A stretch of DNA of 49,730 bases from the NCBI GenBank assembly GCA_017554605.1, contig JAFZIA010000017.1, positions 1 through 49,730 on the forward strand. Reading direction: 5' to 3'. The position numbers and the translations under genes were made by a program. Under the pieces are notes generated by a model. The model worked only from the letters and a program-made list of their open reading frames with translations. It had not been told where the DNA came from and ran no database searches. Each line of letters opens with the position of its first letter. Within the stretch, counting starts at the first letter, position 1. This document shows positions 17,771-26,256 of this stretch, one piece after another. Origin of the DNA: Bacteroidaceae bacterium. Lineage in GTDB: Bacteria; Bacteroidota; Bacteroidia; Bacteroidales; Bacteroidaceae.

Positions 17771-17802
17771 TTTGTAATTTTCAAAAAAAAGCCATACCTT
17801 TG
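17771..17802 (+). promoter_or_regulatory. Consensus promoter for tRNA-Gln
   Basis: TTTG at 17771-17774 and TACCTTTG (then C) at 17795-17802 with a 20-bp spacer. Both boxes match the Bacteroidota primary sigma consensus exactly, and the tRNA begins 36 bp downstream. Confidence 0.8.
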
Positions 17803-17838
17803 CACCGCTTTCAGTCAAAAGCTAAAGCAGATAAGGAT

Positions 17839-17909
17839 TGTCCTATGGTGTAATGGTAGCACAACAGGTTTTGGTTCTGTTTGTCTAGGTTCGAATCCTG
17901 GTAGGACAA
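17839..17909 (+). tRNA. tRNA-Gln (anticodon TTG)
   Basis: The cloverleaf can be drawn by eye. The acceptor TGTCCTA pairs fully with TAGGACA (17902-17908), with discriminator A at 17909. The anticodon stem ACAGG/TCTGT carries the loop TTTTGGT, so the anticodon is TTG. The T-arm is CTAGG-TTCGAAT-CCTGG. The CCA end is not encoded, as usual in Bacteroidota. Confidence 0.95.
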
Positions 17910-17910
17910 C

Positions 17911-17950
17911 ACAAGAGAGGCTCGATAAGAATCGCGCCTCTTGTTTTTTT
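17911..17950 (+). terminator. Terminator of tRNA-Gln
   Basis: A hairpin of ACAA-(GA bulge)-GAGGC-T-CGAT around loop AAGA, closed by ATCG-C-GCCTC-TTGT and followed by a run of T. It starts one base after the tRNA end region and therefore separates the tRNA from the following methyltransferase gene. Confidence 0.75.
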
Positions 17951-17988
17951 ACCACAGTACCTGTGCCAACCAACAACAGCAGCAATTT

Positions 17989-19158
17989 ATGATTAACGAG
18001 GAGACACTGGAATTCGTACAACAACACCGCAACAGCGACATTCGCACACTCGCACTACAGGCATCGCGCTACCCTGGAGTAGATATGCCCGCTGCACTCA
18101 CACAGATCGAAGGGTGGCAGCTTGCGCAGCACAAGCTACCCCATTGGGCTGCCACCGAGGGACTGCTGTATCCTCCACGCATATCTATGGAGCAATGCTC
18201 TTCCGAGGCAACCGCACAATACAAGGCCTCACTTGCAAAAGGCAGCCTGCTTGCCGACCTCACAGGCGGCTTCGGCATCGATTGCAGCTATATGTCGCAG
18301 AACTTCGACAAGGCAATATACATCGAACGCAACAGCAACCTTTGCCGTATAGCAGAGAGGAATTTCGCACGGCTCACGCTCAACCACATTAATGTTGTAA
18401 ACAAGGAGTGCGAAGAGGCACTCACCGCACTGCCACATTGCAGCTGGATATTTGCCGACCCCGCACGACGCAGCAGCAGCGGAGGGAAGGTGGTATTCTT
18501 AAGCGACTGCGAACCCGACATTCCAGCACTCGAGGAAGAGATTATGCAGCATTGCGACAACGCAATGATAAAATGCTCACCTATGCTCGACATTGCAGCA
18601 GCCTGCCGTCAACTGCGCTACGTGCGCGAGGTGCACATTGTAGCCCTTGCCAACGAATGCAAGGAACTGCTGCTCATTCTGCGCAAGGAAGCCGCAGAGC
18701 ACATTACACTGCACTGCACAAACATACAGAAGGAGCAGACAGACACATTCAGCACCACACTCGGGAGCAGCCATACAACACATTACGCCAATGAGCCTAT
18801 GCACTACCTCTACGAGCCCAATGCTGCAATACAGAAGGGTAACTGCCACAATGCGCTATCGGAGAGGTTTGCTGCCTGCAAACTGCACCCCAACAGCCAC
18901 CTTTTTACATCAGAAGAGCCGATAAAGGATTTCCCTGGGCGTTGCTTTCGTATTATGGAGTGGACCAATTTTTCGAAAAACAGCATAAAGGAACTGCTGA
19001 AGGACATCAGACAGGCGAATATCACAGTGCGCAATTTCCCCGACAATGTACAGACACTTCGCAAACGCCTCAAGATTGCCGAGGGAGGTGACATCTATCT
19101 GTTTGCCACCACACTGCGCGACGATAAGAAAGTACTTATAAAGTGCTGCAAGGTATAG
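17989..19158 (+). CDS. THUMP-like domain class I methyltransferase-type protein
   Basis: A 389-aa cytoplasmic protein. The ATG at 17989 is chosen because the upstream TTG frame starts inside the tRNA terminator. The region around residues 90-110 (LADLTGGFGIDCSYMSQNFD) is a SAM-binding motif I of a class I methyltransferase, followed by acidic YIERN (motif II) and FADPARR (motif IV-like, DPxR). The C-terminal third (FPGRCFRI through LRKRLKIAEGGDIYLFATT) matches the THUMP-like domain found in Bacteroidota proteins of this type. A tRNA or rRNA substrate is likely but not established. It lies alone between tRNA-Gln and a convergent GH95 gene. Confidence 0.8.
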   Translation: MINEETLEFVQQHRNSDIRTLALQASRYPGVDMPAALTQIEGWQLAQHKLPHWAATEGLLYPPRISMEQCSSEATAQYKASLAKGSLLADLTGGFGIDCSYMSQNFDKAIYIERNSNLCRIAERNFARLTLNHINVVNKECEEALTALPHCSWIFADPARRSSSGGKVVFLSDCEPDIPALEEEIMQHCDNAMIKCSPMLDIAAACRQLRYVREVHIVALANECKELLLILRKEAAEHITLHCTNIQKEQTDTFSTTLGSSHTTHYANEPMHYLYEPNAAIQKGNCHNALSERFAACKLHPNSHLFTSEEPIKDFPGRCFRIMEWTNFSKNSIKELLKDIRQANITVRNFPDNVQTLRKRLKIAEGGDIYLFATTLRDDKKVLIKCCKV

Positions 19159-19207
19159 CACAATCCACACACCGACACTTTTTAACCACCACAGCTAAAG
19201 TATAGAG

Positions 19208-19253
19208 ATAAATATAGAAGAGCAGTCCACGCGGACTGCTCTTCTATATTTAT
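19208..19253. terminator. Bidirectional terminator, 21-bp perfect stem
   Basis: An uninterrupted inverted repeat (about 21 bp each side) with loop ACGC. It lies between the convergent methyltransferase gene (stop 19158) and GH95 gene (stop 19267). Both outer ends are A/T-rich, so it can end transcription from either side. Confidence 0.85.
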
Positions 19254-19266
19254 ATGGTAAAAGAAA

Positions 19267-22200
19267 TCACTTACCAAGCTTCTTTACACCATTCTGTATA
19301 TACACCTGGCCTACAGTTGCATTTGTGATGCGACGACCGCTGACATCGTACATATTGCCATTAGCCTTTGCTGTCTCAACAACAACAGGAGCAATTGCAG
19401 TCTCGGTAGTAAAGTCAATCTCAACTACATCGTCCTTAGCGCAAGGAATTGTTACAATGCCGTGCTCGTCGACTGTTACGCCAACCTCAACACCGTTAAC
19501 CTTGATGCTTGCATTCTCGATAGCCATTGCACCAATCTTGCAACGTACACGGAGCTCAGCACCTGCATTGCTTACGATACGTGCGCTCTTGCACTGGCCG
19601 TCGGCCCAGTTGAAGTCTACAACAAAGTTACCCATAGCCTTCATTCCAGTAACAGCACCAGTCTTTTTCCACACTGCGGGAAGAGCAGGGAGGATGTTGA
19701 TGTAGCCGTGTGCACTCTGGAGCAACATCTCGGCAATACCCGAGCATACGCCAAAGTTACCGTCAATCTGGAAAGGAGCGTGGCTATCGAATAGGTTGTA
19801 GTAGATACCGCCCTGACCCTGATCGGTACCGTATGTTGTAGAGTGCTTCAAGGCGTTCTTGATGATAATGTGTGCGTGGTCACCATCTTGAGCACGAGCC
19901 CAGAGGTTAACCTTCCAACCCATTGACCAACCTGTTGCAGCATCACCACGATGCTTGAGAGCATTGACAGCAGGTACAAAATACTCGCTCTCGGGAGTAA
20001 TCTGATCCATTGGGAAGAGAGCCATCAAGTGCGAAATGTGGCGGTGGCCTCTCTCACCTACACTGTAAGGAGAGTACTTCCACTCGCGGAGTAGAATATC
20101 GCCAGTCTTTACACCGTTGAAGGGATTACCCCAAGCGCCGTCGTAAACCTCGGTGTGAAGACCCTTGTCGGTCTTGTCGAGGTAGAGGGCGAGCTTATCG
20201 AGCTGAGCCTGTGACAATCCAGTGTTCTCAACACCAAGAATCTGAACAGCCTCATTCAAGTTCTCGAACAGGTAGCTTATCATTTGCTGTGCGTGTGCTG
20301 TACCGTCCTCTTTCTCGTTTCCGTGCTGCTCGGCACTGAACTCGTCGGGAGCAACGTATGTACCGTCCTTAACTCTGCGGTCCTCAATGAGACGGTGGAA
20401 CCAGAACTCAGCGCAGCTCCACATTACGGGGAATGCCTTCTTAAGGAACTCCTTATCCTGTGTATAACGATAGTGTGTCCACAAGTGGCTTGTGTACCAT
20501 ACGTTAGCAACAAGATAATTGTCGCCCCAAGTACTCATACTGTTGTAGAGTGAAGACTCTGTGAGCACGCTCCAGCCGTAACCGCCATTGTAACGCTTAC
20601 CTACCTCTTTCCAACCTGCACTCTGTGCACCACGGATAATGAAGTTCACGAAAGGTTTGTGGAGGTCCGAGAGGTTTGTAATCTCAGTGGGCCAGTAGTT
20701 CATCTGGATATTGATATTTGTGTGAACGTCGGAGTTCCAGGGAGAATCGGCACCCTTGTCGTTCCATATACCCTGTAGGTTGTTAGGAGCAGCAATAGCC
20801 TTACGGTTAGAGCTGATAGCCAAGTAACGTCCATAGTGGAAGTAGAGCTGCTCAAGGAACAGGTGGTCGTTTGCCGTGCTGTTTGCACCGCTATTGTTGG
20901 GATAGTAGCTGTCAACCAAAGTCTTTGTATCAACTGCGGGAGTAGCAAGGCCAAGGTCGAATGTCATACGCTTTGTAATTGCTGTAAAGTCGGCAACGTG
21001 GTCGGCCTCAACAGTTGCATAATCTTTTGCAGCCACAGCAGTCAACTCGGCATTCACGCGCTCGTTCACATCGGCAGCAGTCTCTGTTGTAAAGTAATTG
21101 TCGAGCACCTCCATATCACCGTTGAAGTTGGTAGCACCCTTGAGGTAGAATGTCACCTCTGTTGCGTCCTTAACGGTGATACCCTTTGAAGAAGCCTCAA
21201 CAGTTGCACCCTCGTTGGCAACAACGTGTATACGGGCTGCATAATTTACAGAAGTCATTGCACCGGTGAAATAACCCGATGTACCCTCGTATGTTACGTC
21301 GTTGGCACCGATACCTGTTCCGGGAACTATTCTGAAGAGGAGGTTCAATTTCTCGTCACCCTCAACTGTGTAACGGCCTACAATAACCGAGTCGGGAGAT
21401 GAGCTGAAGAACTTGCGTATTTGCTTTGTACCGTTAGCATTCTTAAACTCGACGCCTGCAATACCCTCTTCAATATCAAGATAACGTACATAGTCGGTTA
21501 CGCCGTCCCAAATAGCCTTATCCTGGTTGGTGATGATGAGTGAACCGAAGTTCATAAATGTACGGCTGCCGCTACCTGCACCTACTACATTCGAAGGACC
21601 GCTCCAAAGAGTCTTCTCATTGAACTGTAGTTCCTCGTTGTGTACACCGCCGAACACCATACATCCAAGCTCACCGTTACCCAGAGGAAGCGCATACTCC
21701 ATCCAGGGGTTGCTTACACCAGCCGCCTCGGCCGATGTTCTGTACCACAGAGTGTTGGGGTTCTTGGGCGAATATGCTGCAATACCCTCAATCTCCGATA
21801 CCTCGTAGTAGTACTCATCGGGGAAATCGGCATAATCCACCTCGTCGAGGTAGAACTTACTGCCAGTGTCACCTATAGCACCCGAACTGTTCCAAAGAGC
21901 AAGATAGCTATTTCTGTCGTTCCAGTAATTGCTCGTTGTTCCGTTCATCTTGATGTAAGAAGGCTCCTTGCCGCTAAAGTCATACTGACCGTCGAACTTA
22001 ATTGTGTGCGATGTGCTCTCGGGAGCAACCATCGAAGCACGTGCGCTGGCCTCGGAACCTTTCATACCAAGAACCTTAGAAAGACCTGTAGAGTAGTTGT
22101 ACACCTTGTACACGCCTGCGCTTTGCTCAACGAAAGCCCAAATACCCTGATTGTCCTGAGGAACACTGGTATTAGCAAGAGTAAGGTCGTTTCCTGACAT

Positions 22201-22965
22201 ATAGCTGCTGTTGAGGCTTACATAGCCACCCTTACCGTTCATAACGGTGTAGAACTTGGTATCTGCATCGAAGTAGCTTACATAGATGTTTCTGCCGTCG
22301 ATGTTCACTACTGCAATCTTGCCTTCGACCTCGCTTGCTGTGAACTGTGACTTGTTGAGCACCTGGTCGGTAGTGATTACACCACCCTCCTTGTACTCGG
22401 CACCCTCGTATGTAACGCCCGCAGCAGCGTCCTCGGTTCCAAGAACGTGGATTGTGTAGTCAACAGGGTCGAGAGTCACAGCCTCAATCTGGTAGCAGTT
22501 ACCTGCGTCGGTTGTAGTCCAAGAGTTCACCACGATACCTGCATCCATCTGATTTGGCTCCTGAGAGTTCATACCGTTACCGCCGATACTGAGCTTCCAG
22601 GGATAAGAACCCGAAACCTTTGTGATTGTAAGAGCCGATGAAGCGTTGGCCTCATAGTTACCGTTTGAATTGACGTACTTGCCGGCACCCACACTGTAGA
22701 GATAGTAGTTGGCACCGTTCTTCTCGATGCGGAACTGCTGATTGGGGTCTTTGGGGTCTTTTGTAACATTACCCACTAACTTACCTGTGCTGCCACAGAT
22801 TTGTCCCGATACGCCGCTTGCCGTACTGTGCAGCAAGAAAGCACGCGCACTTGTCAAGGTGTACACCTTGTCGTTGCTCAATTGTGACAAGTCGGTCACT
22901 GTTTCGGTTTGTGCAAACAATGTCATACACAAAAACGAAAAGAGCATAAAGAACACTTTTTTCAT
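19267..22965 (-). CDS. Secreted GH95 glycoside hydrolase with N-terminal ricin-like module
   Basis: A 1232-aa exported enzyme. Signal peptide 1-18 (MKKVFFMLFSFLCMTLFA). Residues about 28-165 contain QQFRIEK and GKYVNSNG motifs reminiscent of a beta-trefoil carbohydrate-binding module. From about residue 405 the GH95 catalytic region begins (LWYRTSAEAAGVSNPWMEYALPLGNG, GELGCMVFGG). It holds NINIQMNYWPTE with the two Asn residues that correspond to N421/N423 of the Bifidobacterium fucosidase AfcA, a DEFSAEQHG segment probably carrying the general-acid Glu, and QIDGNFG with the Asp matching D766. GH95 members are mostly alpha-1,2-L-fucosidases, with some alpha-L-galactosidases. The tail (MYDVSGRRI ... 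VYIQNG) resembles the sorting tails of two other proteins here. It is monocistronic, with no SusCD pair beside it. Confidence 0.93.
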   Translation of the reverse strand: MKKVFFMLFSFLCMTLFAQTETVTDLSQLSNDKVYTLTSARAFLLHSTASGVSGQICGSTGKLVGNVTKDPKDPNQQFRIEKNGANYYLYSVGAGKYVNSNGNYEANASSALTITKVSGSYPWKLSIGGNGMNSQEPNQMDAGIVVNSWTTTDAGNCYQIEAVTLDPVDYTIHVLGTEDAAAGVTYEGAEYKEGGVITTDQVLNKSQFTASEVEGKIAVVNIDGRNIYVSYFDADTKFYTVMNGKGGYVSLNSSYMSGNDLTLANTSVPQDNQGIWAFVEQSAGVYKVYNYSTGLSKVLGMKGSEASARASMVAPESTSHTIKFDGQYDFSGKEPSYIKMNGTTSNYWNDRNSYLALWNSSGAIGDTGSKFYLDEVDYADFPDEYYYEVSEIEGIAAYSPKNPNTLWYRTSAEAAGVSNPWMEYALPLGNGELGCMVFGGVHNEELQFNEKTLWSGPSNVVGAGSGSRTFMNFGSLIITNQDKAIWDGVTDYVRYLDIEEGIAGVEFKNANGTKQIRKFFSSSPDSVIVGRYTVEGDEKLNLLFRIVPGTGIGANDVTYEGTSGYFTGAMTSVNYAARIHVVANEGATVEASSKGITVKDATEVTFYLKGATNFNGDMEVLDNYFTTETAADVNERVNAELTAVAAKDYATVEADHVADFTAITKRMTFDLGLATPAVDTKTLVDSYYPNNSGANSTANDHLFLEQLYFHYGRYLAISSNRKAIAAPNNLQGIWNDKGADSPWNSDVHTNINIQMNYWPTEITNLSDLHKPFVNFIIRGAQSAGWKEVGKRYNGGYGWSVLTESSLYNSMSTWGDNYLVANVWYTSHLWTHYRYTQDKEFLKKAFPVMWSCAEFWFHRLIEDRRVKDGTYVAPDEFSAEQHGNEKEDGTAHAQQMISYLFENLNEAVQILGVENTGLSQAQLDKLALYLDKTDKGLHTEVYDGAWGNPFNGVKTGDILLREWKYSPYSVGERGHRHISHLMALFPMDQITPESEYFVPAVNALKHRGDAATGWSMGWKVNLWARAQDGDHAHIIIKNALKHSTTYGTDQGQGGIYYNLFDSHAPFQIDGNFGVCSGIAEMLLQSAHGYINILPALPAVWKKTGAVTGMKAMGNFVVDFNWADGQCKSARIVSNAGAELRVRCKIGAMAIENASIKVNGVEVGVTVDEHGIVTIPCAKDDVVEIDFTTETAIAPVVVETAKANGNMYDVSGRRITNATVGQVYIQNGVKKLGK

Positions 22966-23046
22966 AAGATTGGTTTTAATTGTTAGTATAAAGTTTTAAT
23001 ATATCCTAGAATAATCCGCGCAAAGCAAACGCTTTTCATCAATTTA

Positions 23047-23054
23047 CAAAAATA
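23047..23054 (-). promoter_or_regulatory. Promoter -7 element for the GH95 gene
   Basis: On the minus strand this is TATTTTTG, matching TAnnTTTG, about 80 bp upstream of the ATG. No clear -33 TTTG is visible; flanks are A/T runs. Confidence 0.4.
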
Positions 23055-23152
23055 GTATAAATTATCTGTATTTATATATAAAAAAATAAAAAAATGGCTG
23101 CCTGGCTCTTTTTTAACAAAAGCGCATTGCAAAAAGAGGCATAAGCAAGGAC

Positions 23153-23197
23153 AAAAAAAGAGCCGCTGCAGCGGGTTATGAACCACGCTGCAACGGC
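23153..23197 (-). terminator. Terminator after DUF3109 gene
   Basis: On the minus strand a 16-bp stem (GCCGTTGCAGCG-GGTT with one bulged T and one G-T pair) around loop CAT is followed by CTC and seven T. It lies 31 bp after the stop of the DUF3109 gene and 188 bp before the GH95 start. Confidence 0.85.
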
Positions 23198-23228
23198 CTG
23201 TATCCAGAACTGTATTCCGAAAAAAGCT

Positions 23229-23810
23229 TTATACGTAACCTTGCTTTATAAGTTCGTCGGCCACAGTGAGGAGTTCGTCGTACCAATCCTTGCCGAAACG
23301 CTCAATGAGCGGCTCCTTGAGGAACTGATAGGCACGTATCCCCTTGCGGCGGCCCGCAACCTGCGCCGTACGGCACACGTCCCACTTGTGGAAGTTCACT
23401 GCCGTAAGGTCGCCCGTCTTGCTCAGACGCGCCGGATAAAGATAGCAGGATATTGGCTTACGCCACGTTACACGGCCCTCGTTGTAAGCCTTCTCTATGA
23501 GGCAGATACAGCAGCCGTTCTCATCGCGCGAAGCAAAGACACAATCCTTCCCGTTAACGATGGAGGTCACCAAATCCCCGTCCCTGTCGCAATACACAAC
23601 TCCCTGTTCCTCGACAACGGCACGGGCCTCGGGAGTCATCTCTCCCTCTACCACGGGCAGCACCGCCTCCAACCGAGCAACCTCGTCGAGTGCAACGGGC
23701 GCACCCGCATCACCCTCGACACAGCATATACCCTTGCAGTGCGAGGGGTTGCAACAGAAATACTCCTGAAACATTGCAAACGAAACTATAGCATCGCCAA
23801 TCTGTACCAT
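23229..23810 (-). CDS. DUF3109 family cysteine-rich protein
   Basis: A 193-aa cytoplasmic protein of unknown function. The ATG at 23810 is preferred: a GGGAA stretch precedes it, and the longer frame to 23921 runs through a hairpin. Residues 17-30 (CCNPSHCKGICCVEG) form a dense cysteine cluster. Later cysteines occur in CVFASRDENGCCICLIE and ISCYLYP, so a metal site or iron-sulfur cluster is plausible, as in other CxxxC-rich Bacteroidota proteins. It probably shares a transcript with gpmI, 156 bp upstream, and ends at a strong terminator. Confidence 0.8.
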   Translation of the reverse strand: MVQIGDAIVSFAMFQEYFCCNPSHCKGICCVEGDAGAPVALDEVARLEAVLPVVEGEMTPEARAVVEEQGVVYCDRDGDLVTSIVNGKDCVFASRDENGCCICLIEKAYNEGRVTWRKPISCYLYPARLSKTGDLTAVNFHKWDVCRTAQVAGRRKGIRAYQFLKEPLIERFGKDWYDELLTVADELIKQGYV

Positions 23811-23837
23811 TTCCCTATTGATTTTAGAATTATACCA

Positions 23838-23876
23838 ATGAGTCTGAGCCAAAATTCCCTTTCGGCGCAGACTCAT
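23838..23876. repeat. Hairpin between gpmI and DUF3109 gene
   Basis: Inverted repeat ATGAGTCTG-A-GCC / GGC-G-CAGACTCAT, 12 paired bases a side with one mismatch, loop 13. It lacks a T run, so it is not a standard terminator. It lies in the 5' leader of the DUF3109 gene, 28 bp before its start, where it could affect translation, mRNA processing, or protein binding. Confidence 0.6.
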
Positions 23877-23966
23877 CATATTGTTTATAAATTGTCGTTT
23901 CCATCGGCAAATTACAGGCACTCACCCTTTTTACCGATAATCCGTTTGCCGCAAAAGACAGGCAAA

Positions 23967-25466
23967 TCAGATAAGGCAAGTACCTGTCATATCGGCAGGA
24001 GCCTCAAGTCCCATAATCTTAAGGATTGTGGGAGCTACGTCGGCCAAAATACCGTTCTTTATGGTAGCGTCCTTATCGTCGGTTACAAACACGCAGGGAA
24101 CGGGATTGAGCGAATGCGCTGTATTGGGCGAGCCGTCGGCATTGACAGCATTATCGGCATTACCGTGGTCGGCAATGATGATTGAGTCATATCCGTGAGC
24201 CTTGGCAGCCTCGATAACTTCCTTAAGGCAAGCGTCAACAGCTGTAACAGCCTTCTCAATTGCGCTGTAGATACCTGTATGACCAACCATATCGCCGTTT
24301 GCGAAGTTCACAACGATAAACTCGTACTTCTCGGCGTTAATCTCGGCAACGAGCTTGTCCTTTACCTCGTATGCGCTCATTTCGGGCTGAAGGTCGTAAG
24401 TAGCAACCTTGGGAGAGGGGACAAGGATACGCTCCTCACCCTCGTAGGGAGTCTCGCGGCCACCGTTGAAGAAGAATGTCACGTGGGCATACTTCTCGGT
24501 CTCGGCAATGTGCAACTGCTTCATACCCTGCTTAGAGACGTACTCACCAAGAGTGTTCTCGACATTCTCCTTGTCGAAGAGAATGTAAACGCCCTTGAAG
24601 CTTGCATCGTAGGGAGTCATACAGTAGTACTGCAATCCGGGGATAGTGTGCATACCCTCGGCAGGCATATCCTGCTGTGTAAGAACAACTGTAAGTTCCT
24701 TGGCACGGTCGTTACGGTAGTTGAAGAAGATTACCGCGTCGCCCTCGCCGATGCGTCCGTCCATTGTGCTGTTCACGATGGGCTTTACAAACTCGTCGGT
24801 AACGCCCTCGGCATACGACTCCTGCATTGCAGCAACCATATTGTCGGATTTCTTGCCTTCTCCGTTCACAAGGAGGTCGTAAGCAATCTTTACACGCTCC
24901 CAACGCTTGTCGCGGTCCATTGCATAGTAGCGGCCTACGATTGTAGCGATATTCATATTCTTACCTGTCAACTGCTCGATGAAACCCGCACCGCTCTTGG
25001 GGTCGGTATCACGACCGTCCATAAAGCAGTGTACATAAGTCTCCTTTACACCTGCCTCAACTGCCATATTGTATATTGCCTCGAGATGCTCCAAAGAGCT
25101 GTGTACGCCACCGTCCGAAGCAAGACCCATAAAATGGAGTTTCTTACCGTTGGCCTTTGCATACTCCACCGCAGCCACGAGCTGAGGATTCTGCTTGATG
25201 CTGCCGTCGGCAATTGCGCGGTTAATCTTGAGCAGGTCCTGATATACTACGCGGCCGCCACCGATGTTGAGGTGTCCAACCTCGCTGTTACCCATCTGTC
25301 CTGCGGGCAGACCTACATTCTCGCCACTTGCCTGAAGCTGGGAATTGGGGTAGTTGCTTACAAGATAGTCCCAATAGGGAGTGGGAGTGCTGAAAATCAC
25401 ATCACCCTTACTCTGGTTGCCAATGCCCCAACCGTCCAAAATTACCAAAAGTGCTTTTTTGTCCAT
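23967..25466 (-). CDS. gpmI: 2,3-bisphosphoglycerate-independent phosphoglycerate mutase
   Basis: A 499-aa glycolytic enzyme that interconverts 3- and 2-phosphoglycerate using two Mn ions and a phosphoserine. Start [16 protein letters not shown] has the first metal Asp; S61 in [13 protein letters not shown] is the phosphorylated serine; [11 protein letters not shown] and later DHGNAD (metal site) are present. Length is normal for the family. It has a recognisable promoter (see 25563-25595) and probably drives the DUF3109 gene too. Cofactor-independent PGM is the usual form in Bacteroidales. Confidence 0.97.
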   Translation of the reverse strand: MDKKALLVILDGWGIGNQSKGDVIFSTPTPYWDYLVSNYPNSQLQASGENVGLPAGQMGNSEVGHLNIGGGRVVYQDLLKINRAIADGSIKQNPQLVAAVEYAKANGKKLHFMGLASDGGVHSSLEHLEAIYNMAVEAGVKETYVHCFMDGRDTDPKSGAGFIEQLTGKNMNIATIVGRYYAMDRDKRWERVKIAYDLLVNGEGKKSDNMVAAMQESYAEGVTDEFVKPIVNSTMDGRIGEGDAVIFFNYRNDRAKELTVVLTQQDMPAEGMHTIPGLQYYCMTPYDASFKGVYILFDKENVENTLGEYVSKQGMKQLHIAETEKYAHVTFFFNGGRETPYEGEERILVPSPKVATYDLQPEMSAYEVKDKLVAEINAEKYEFIVVNFANGDMVGHTGIYSAIEKAVTAVDACLKEVIEAAKAHGYDSIIIADHGNADNAVNADGSPNTAHSLNPVPCVFVTDDKDATIKNGILADVAPTILKIMGLEAPADMTGTCLI

Positions 25467-25562
25467 AATTATCTGTTTTTAGAAATTCAGTCATAACAAC
25501 GGCAGCTTTGAGAAAAACCGCCACACGCATTGCATCTGCGCAACGCGACTGCTAAGATAGTG

Positions 25563-25595
25563 CAAATATTCGAAACAGAGAGTAGCCGGGACAAA
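25563..25595 (-). promoter_or_regulatory. Promoter for gpmI
   Basis: On the minus strand, TTTG (25592-25595), a 21-bp spacer, and AATATTTG then C (25563-25570). The -7 box differs from TAnnTTTG only in its first base. The leader before the gpmI ATG is about 90 nt. Confidence 0.6.
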
Positions 25596-25715
25596 AAATA
25601 TGGCCCGACAGCTTAATTTATGTGAACGCGCGCTTTTTTTTAACAAAAGAGAATATTTCGTCTTAAAAAAAGAGTAACTTCGCAAGTTGAAACAGAAACG
25701 ACCGTTTTTTTGAAT

Positions 25716-26246
25716 ATGGAACACCCTTTACACCTGTTCGGCTACTGCCCCCGATGTGGCAGCAACAACTTTGGAGTGAACGACTTCAAATCGAAGAAAT
25801 GCCACGACTGCGGCTTTGTATTCTATTTCAACGCCATTGCAGCCACTGTTGCCATAATCTTCAACAGCCGTGGCGAGCTGCTCGTTGCCCGTAGGGCAAA
25901 AGAGCCCGCAAAGGGGACGCTGGACCTCCCGGGAGGCTTCATCGACAGCTTCGAGACTGCCGAGGAGGGTGTTGCCCGCGAGGTAAAGGAAGAGACGGGA
26001 CTGAGCGTCGCATCGTGCGAATACCTCTTCTCGCTGCCCAACAAATACATATACTCGGGCTTCGAGGAGCATACGCTCGACCTGTTCTTTGCCTGCAAGG
26101 TGGCAGACGACACGCTGCCCTGCGCCAACGACGACGTCGAACAGCTCACGTGGTTGCCATTGGACGAGGTAGAGCCCGCACAGTTCGGACTCCAGTCAAT
26201 ACGCAACGGAGTGACAAGGATTTTAGGAATGTACAAAAACAAGTAA
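25716..26246 (+). CDS. Nudix hydrolase with zinc-ribbon
   Basis: A 176-aa protein. ATG at 25716 is chosen over the TTG two codons earlier. An N-terminal zinc ribbon (CPRCG ... CHDCG, residues 11-32) precedes the Nudix domain; the Nudix box runs from GGFIDSFETAEEGVARE to VKEETGL and keeps the pattern G-x5-E-x7-RE-x2-EE-x-G. NADH-pyrophosphatase-like (NudC-like) enzymes share the ribbon plus Nudix layout but are longer and carry a further N-domain, so the substrate is open. A weak promoter (TAACTTCG at 25675) precedes it. It is 10 bp before the TPR gene, suggesting cotranscription. Confidence 0.88.
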   Translation: MEHPLHLFGYCPRCGSNNFGVNDFKSKKCHDCGFVFYFNAIAATVAIIFNSRGELLVARRAKEPAKGTLDLPGGFIDSFETAEEGVAREVKEETGLSVASCEYLFSLPNKYIYSGFEEHTLDLFFACKVADDTLPCANDDVEQLTWLPLDEVEPAQFGLQSIRNGVTRILGMYKNK

Positions 26247-26256
26247 GAGACAAAAT

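Noticed and set aside
17839..17909. tRNA as an integration site with nearby mobile DNA
   Set aside because: No integrase, no repeated 3' tRNA end, and ordinary genes on both sides.
17941..17988. TTG start for the THUMP-like methyltransferase
   Set aside because: It lies in the T run of the tRNA-Gln terminator; ATG 17989 gives the expected start.
23811..23921. Longer start for the DUF3109 gene
   Set aside because: The extension runs through the hairpin at 23838-23876 and lacks family similarity.
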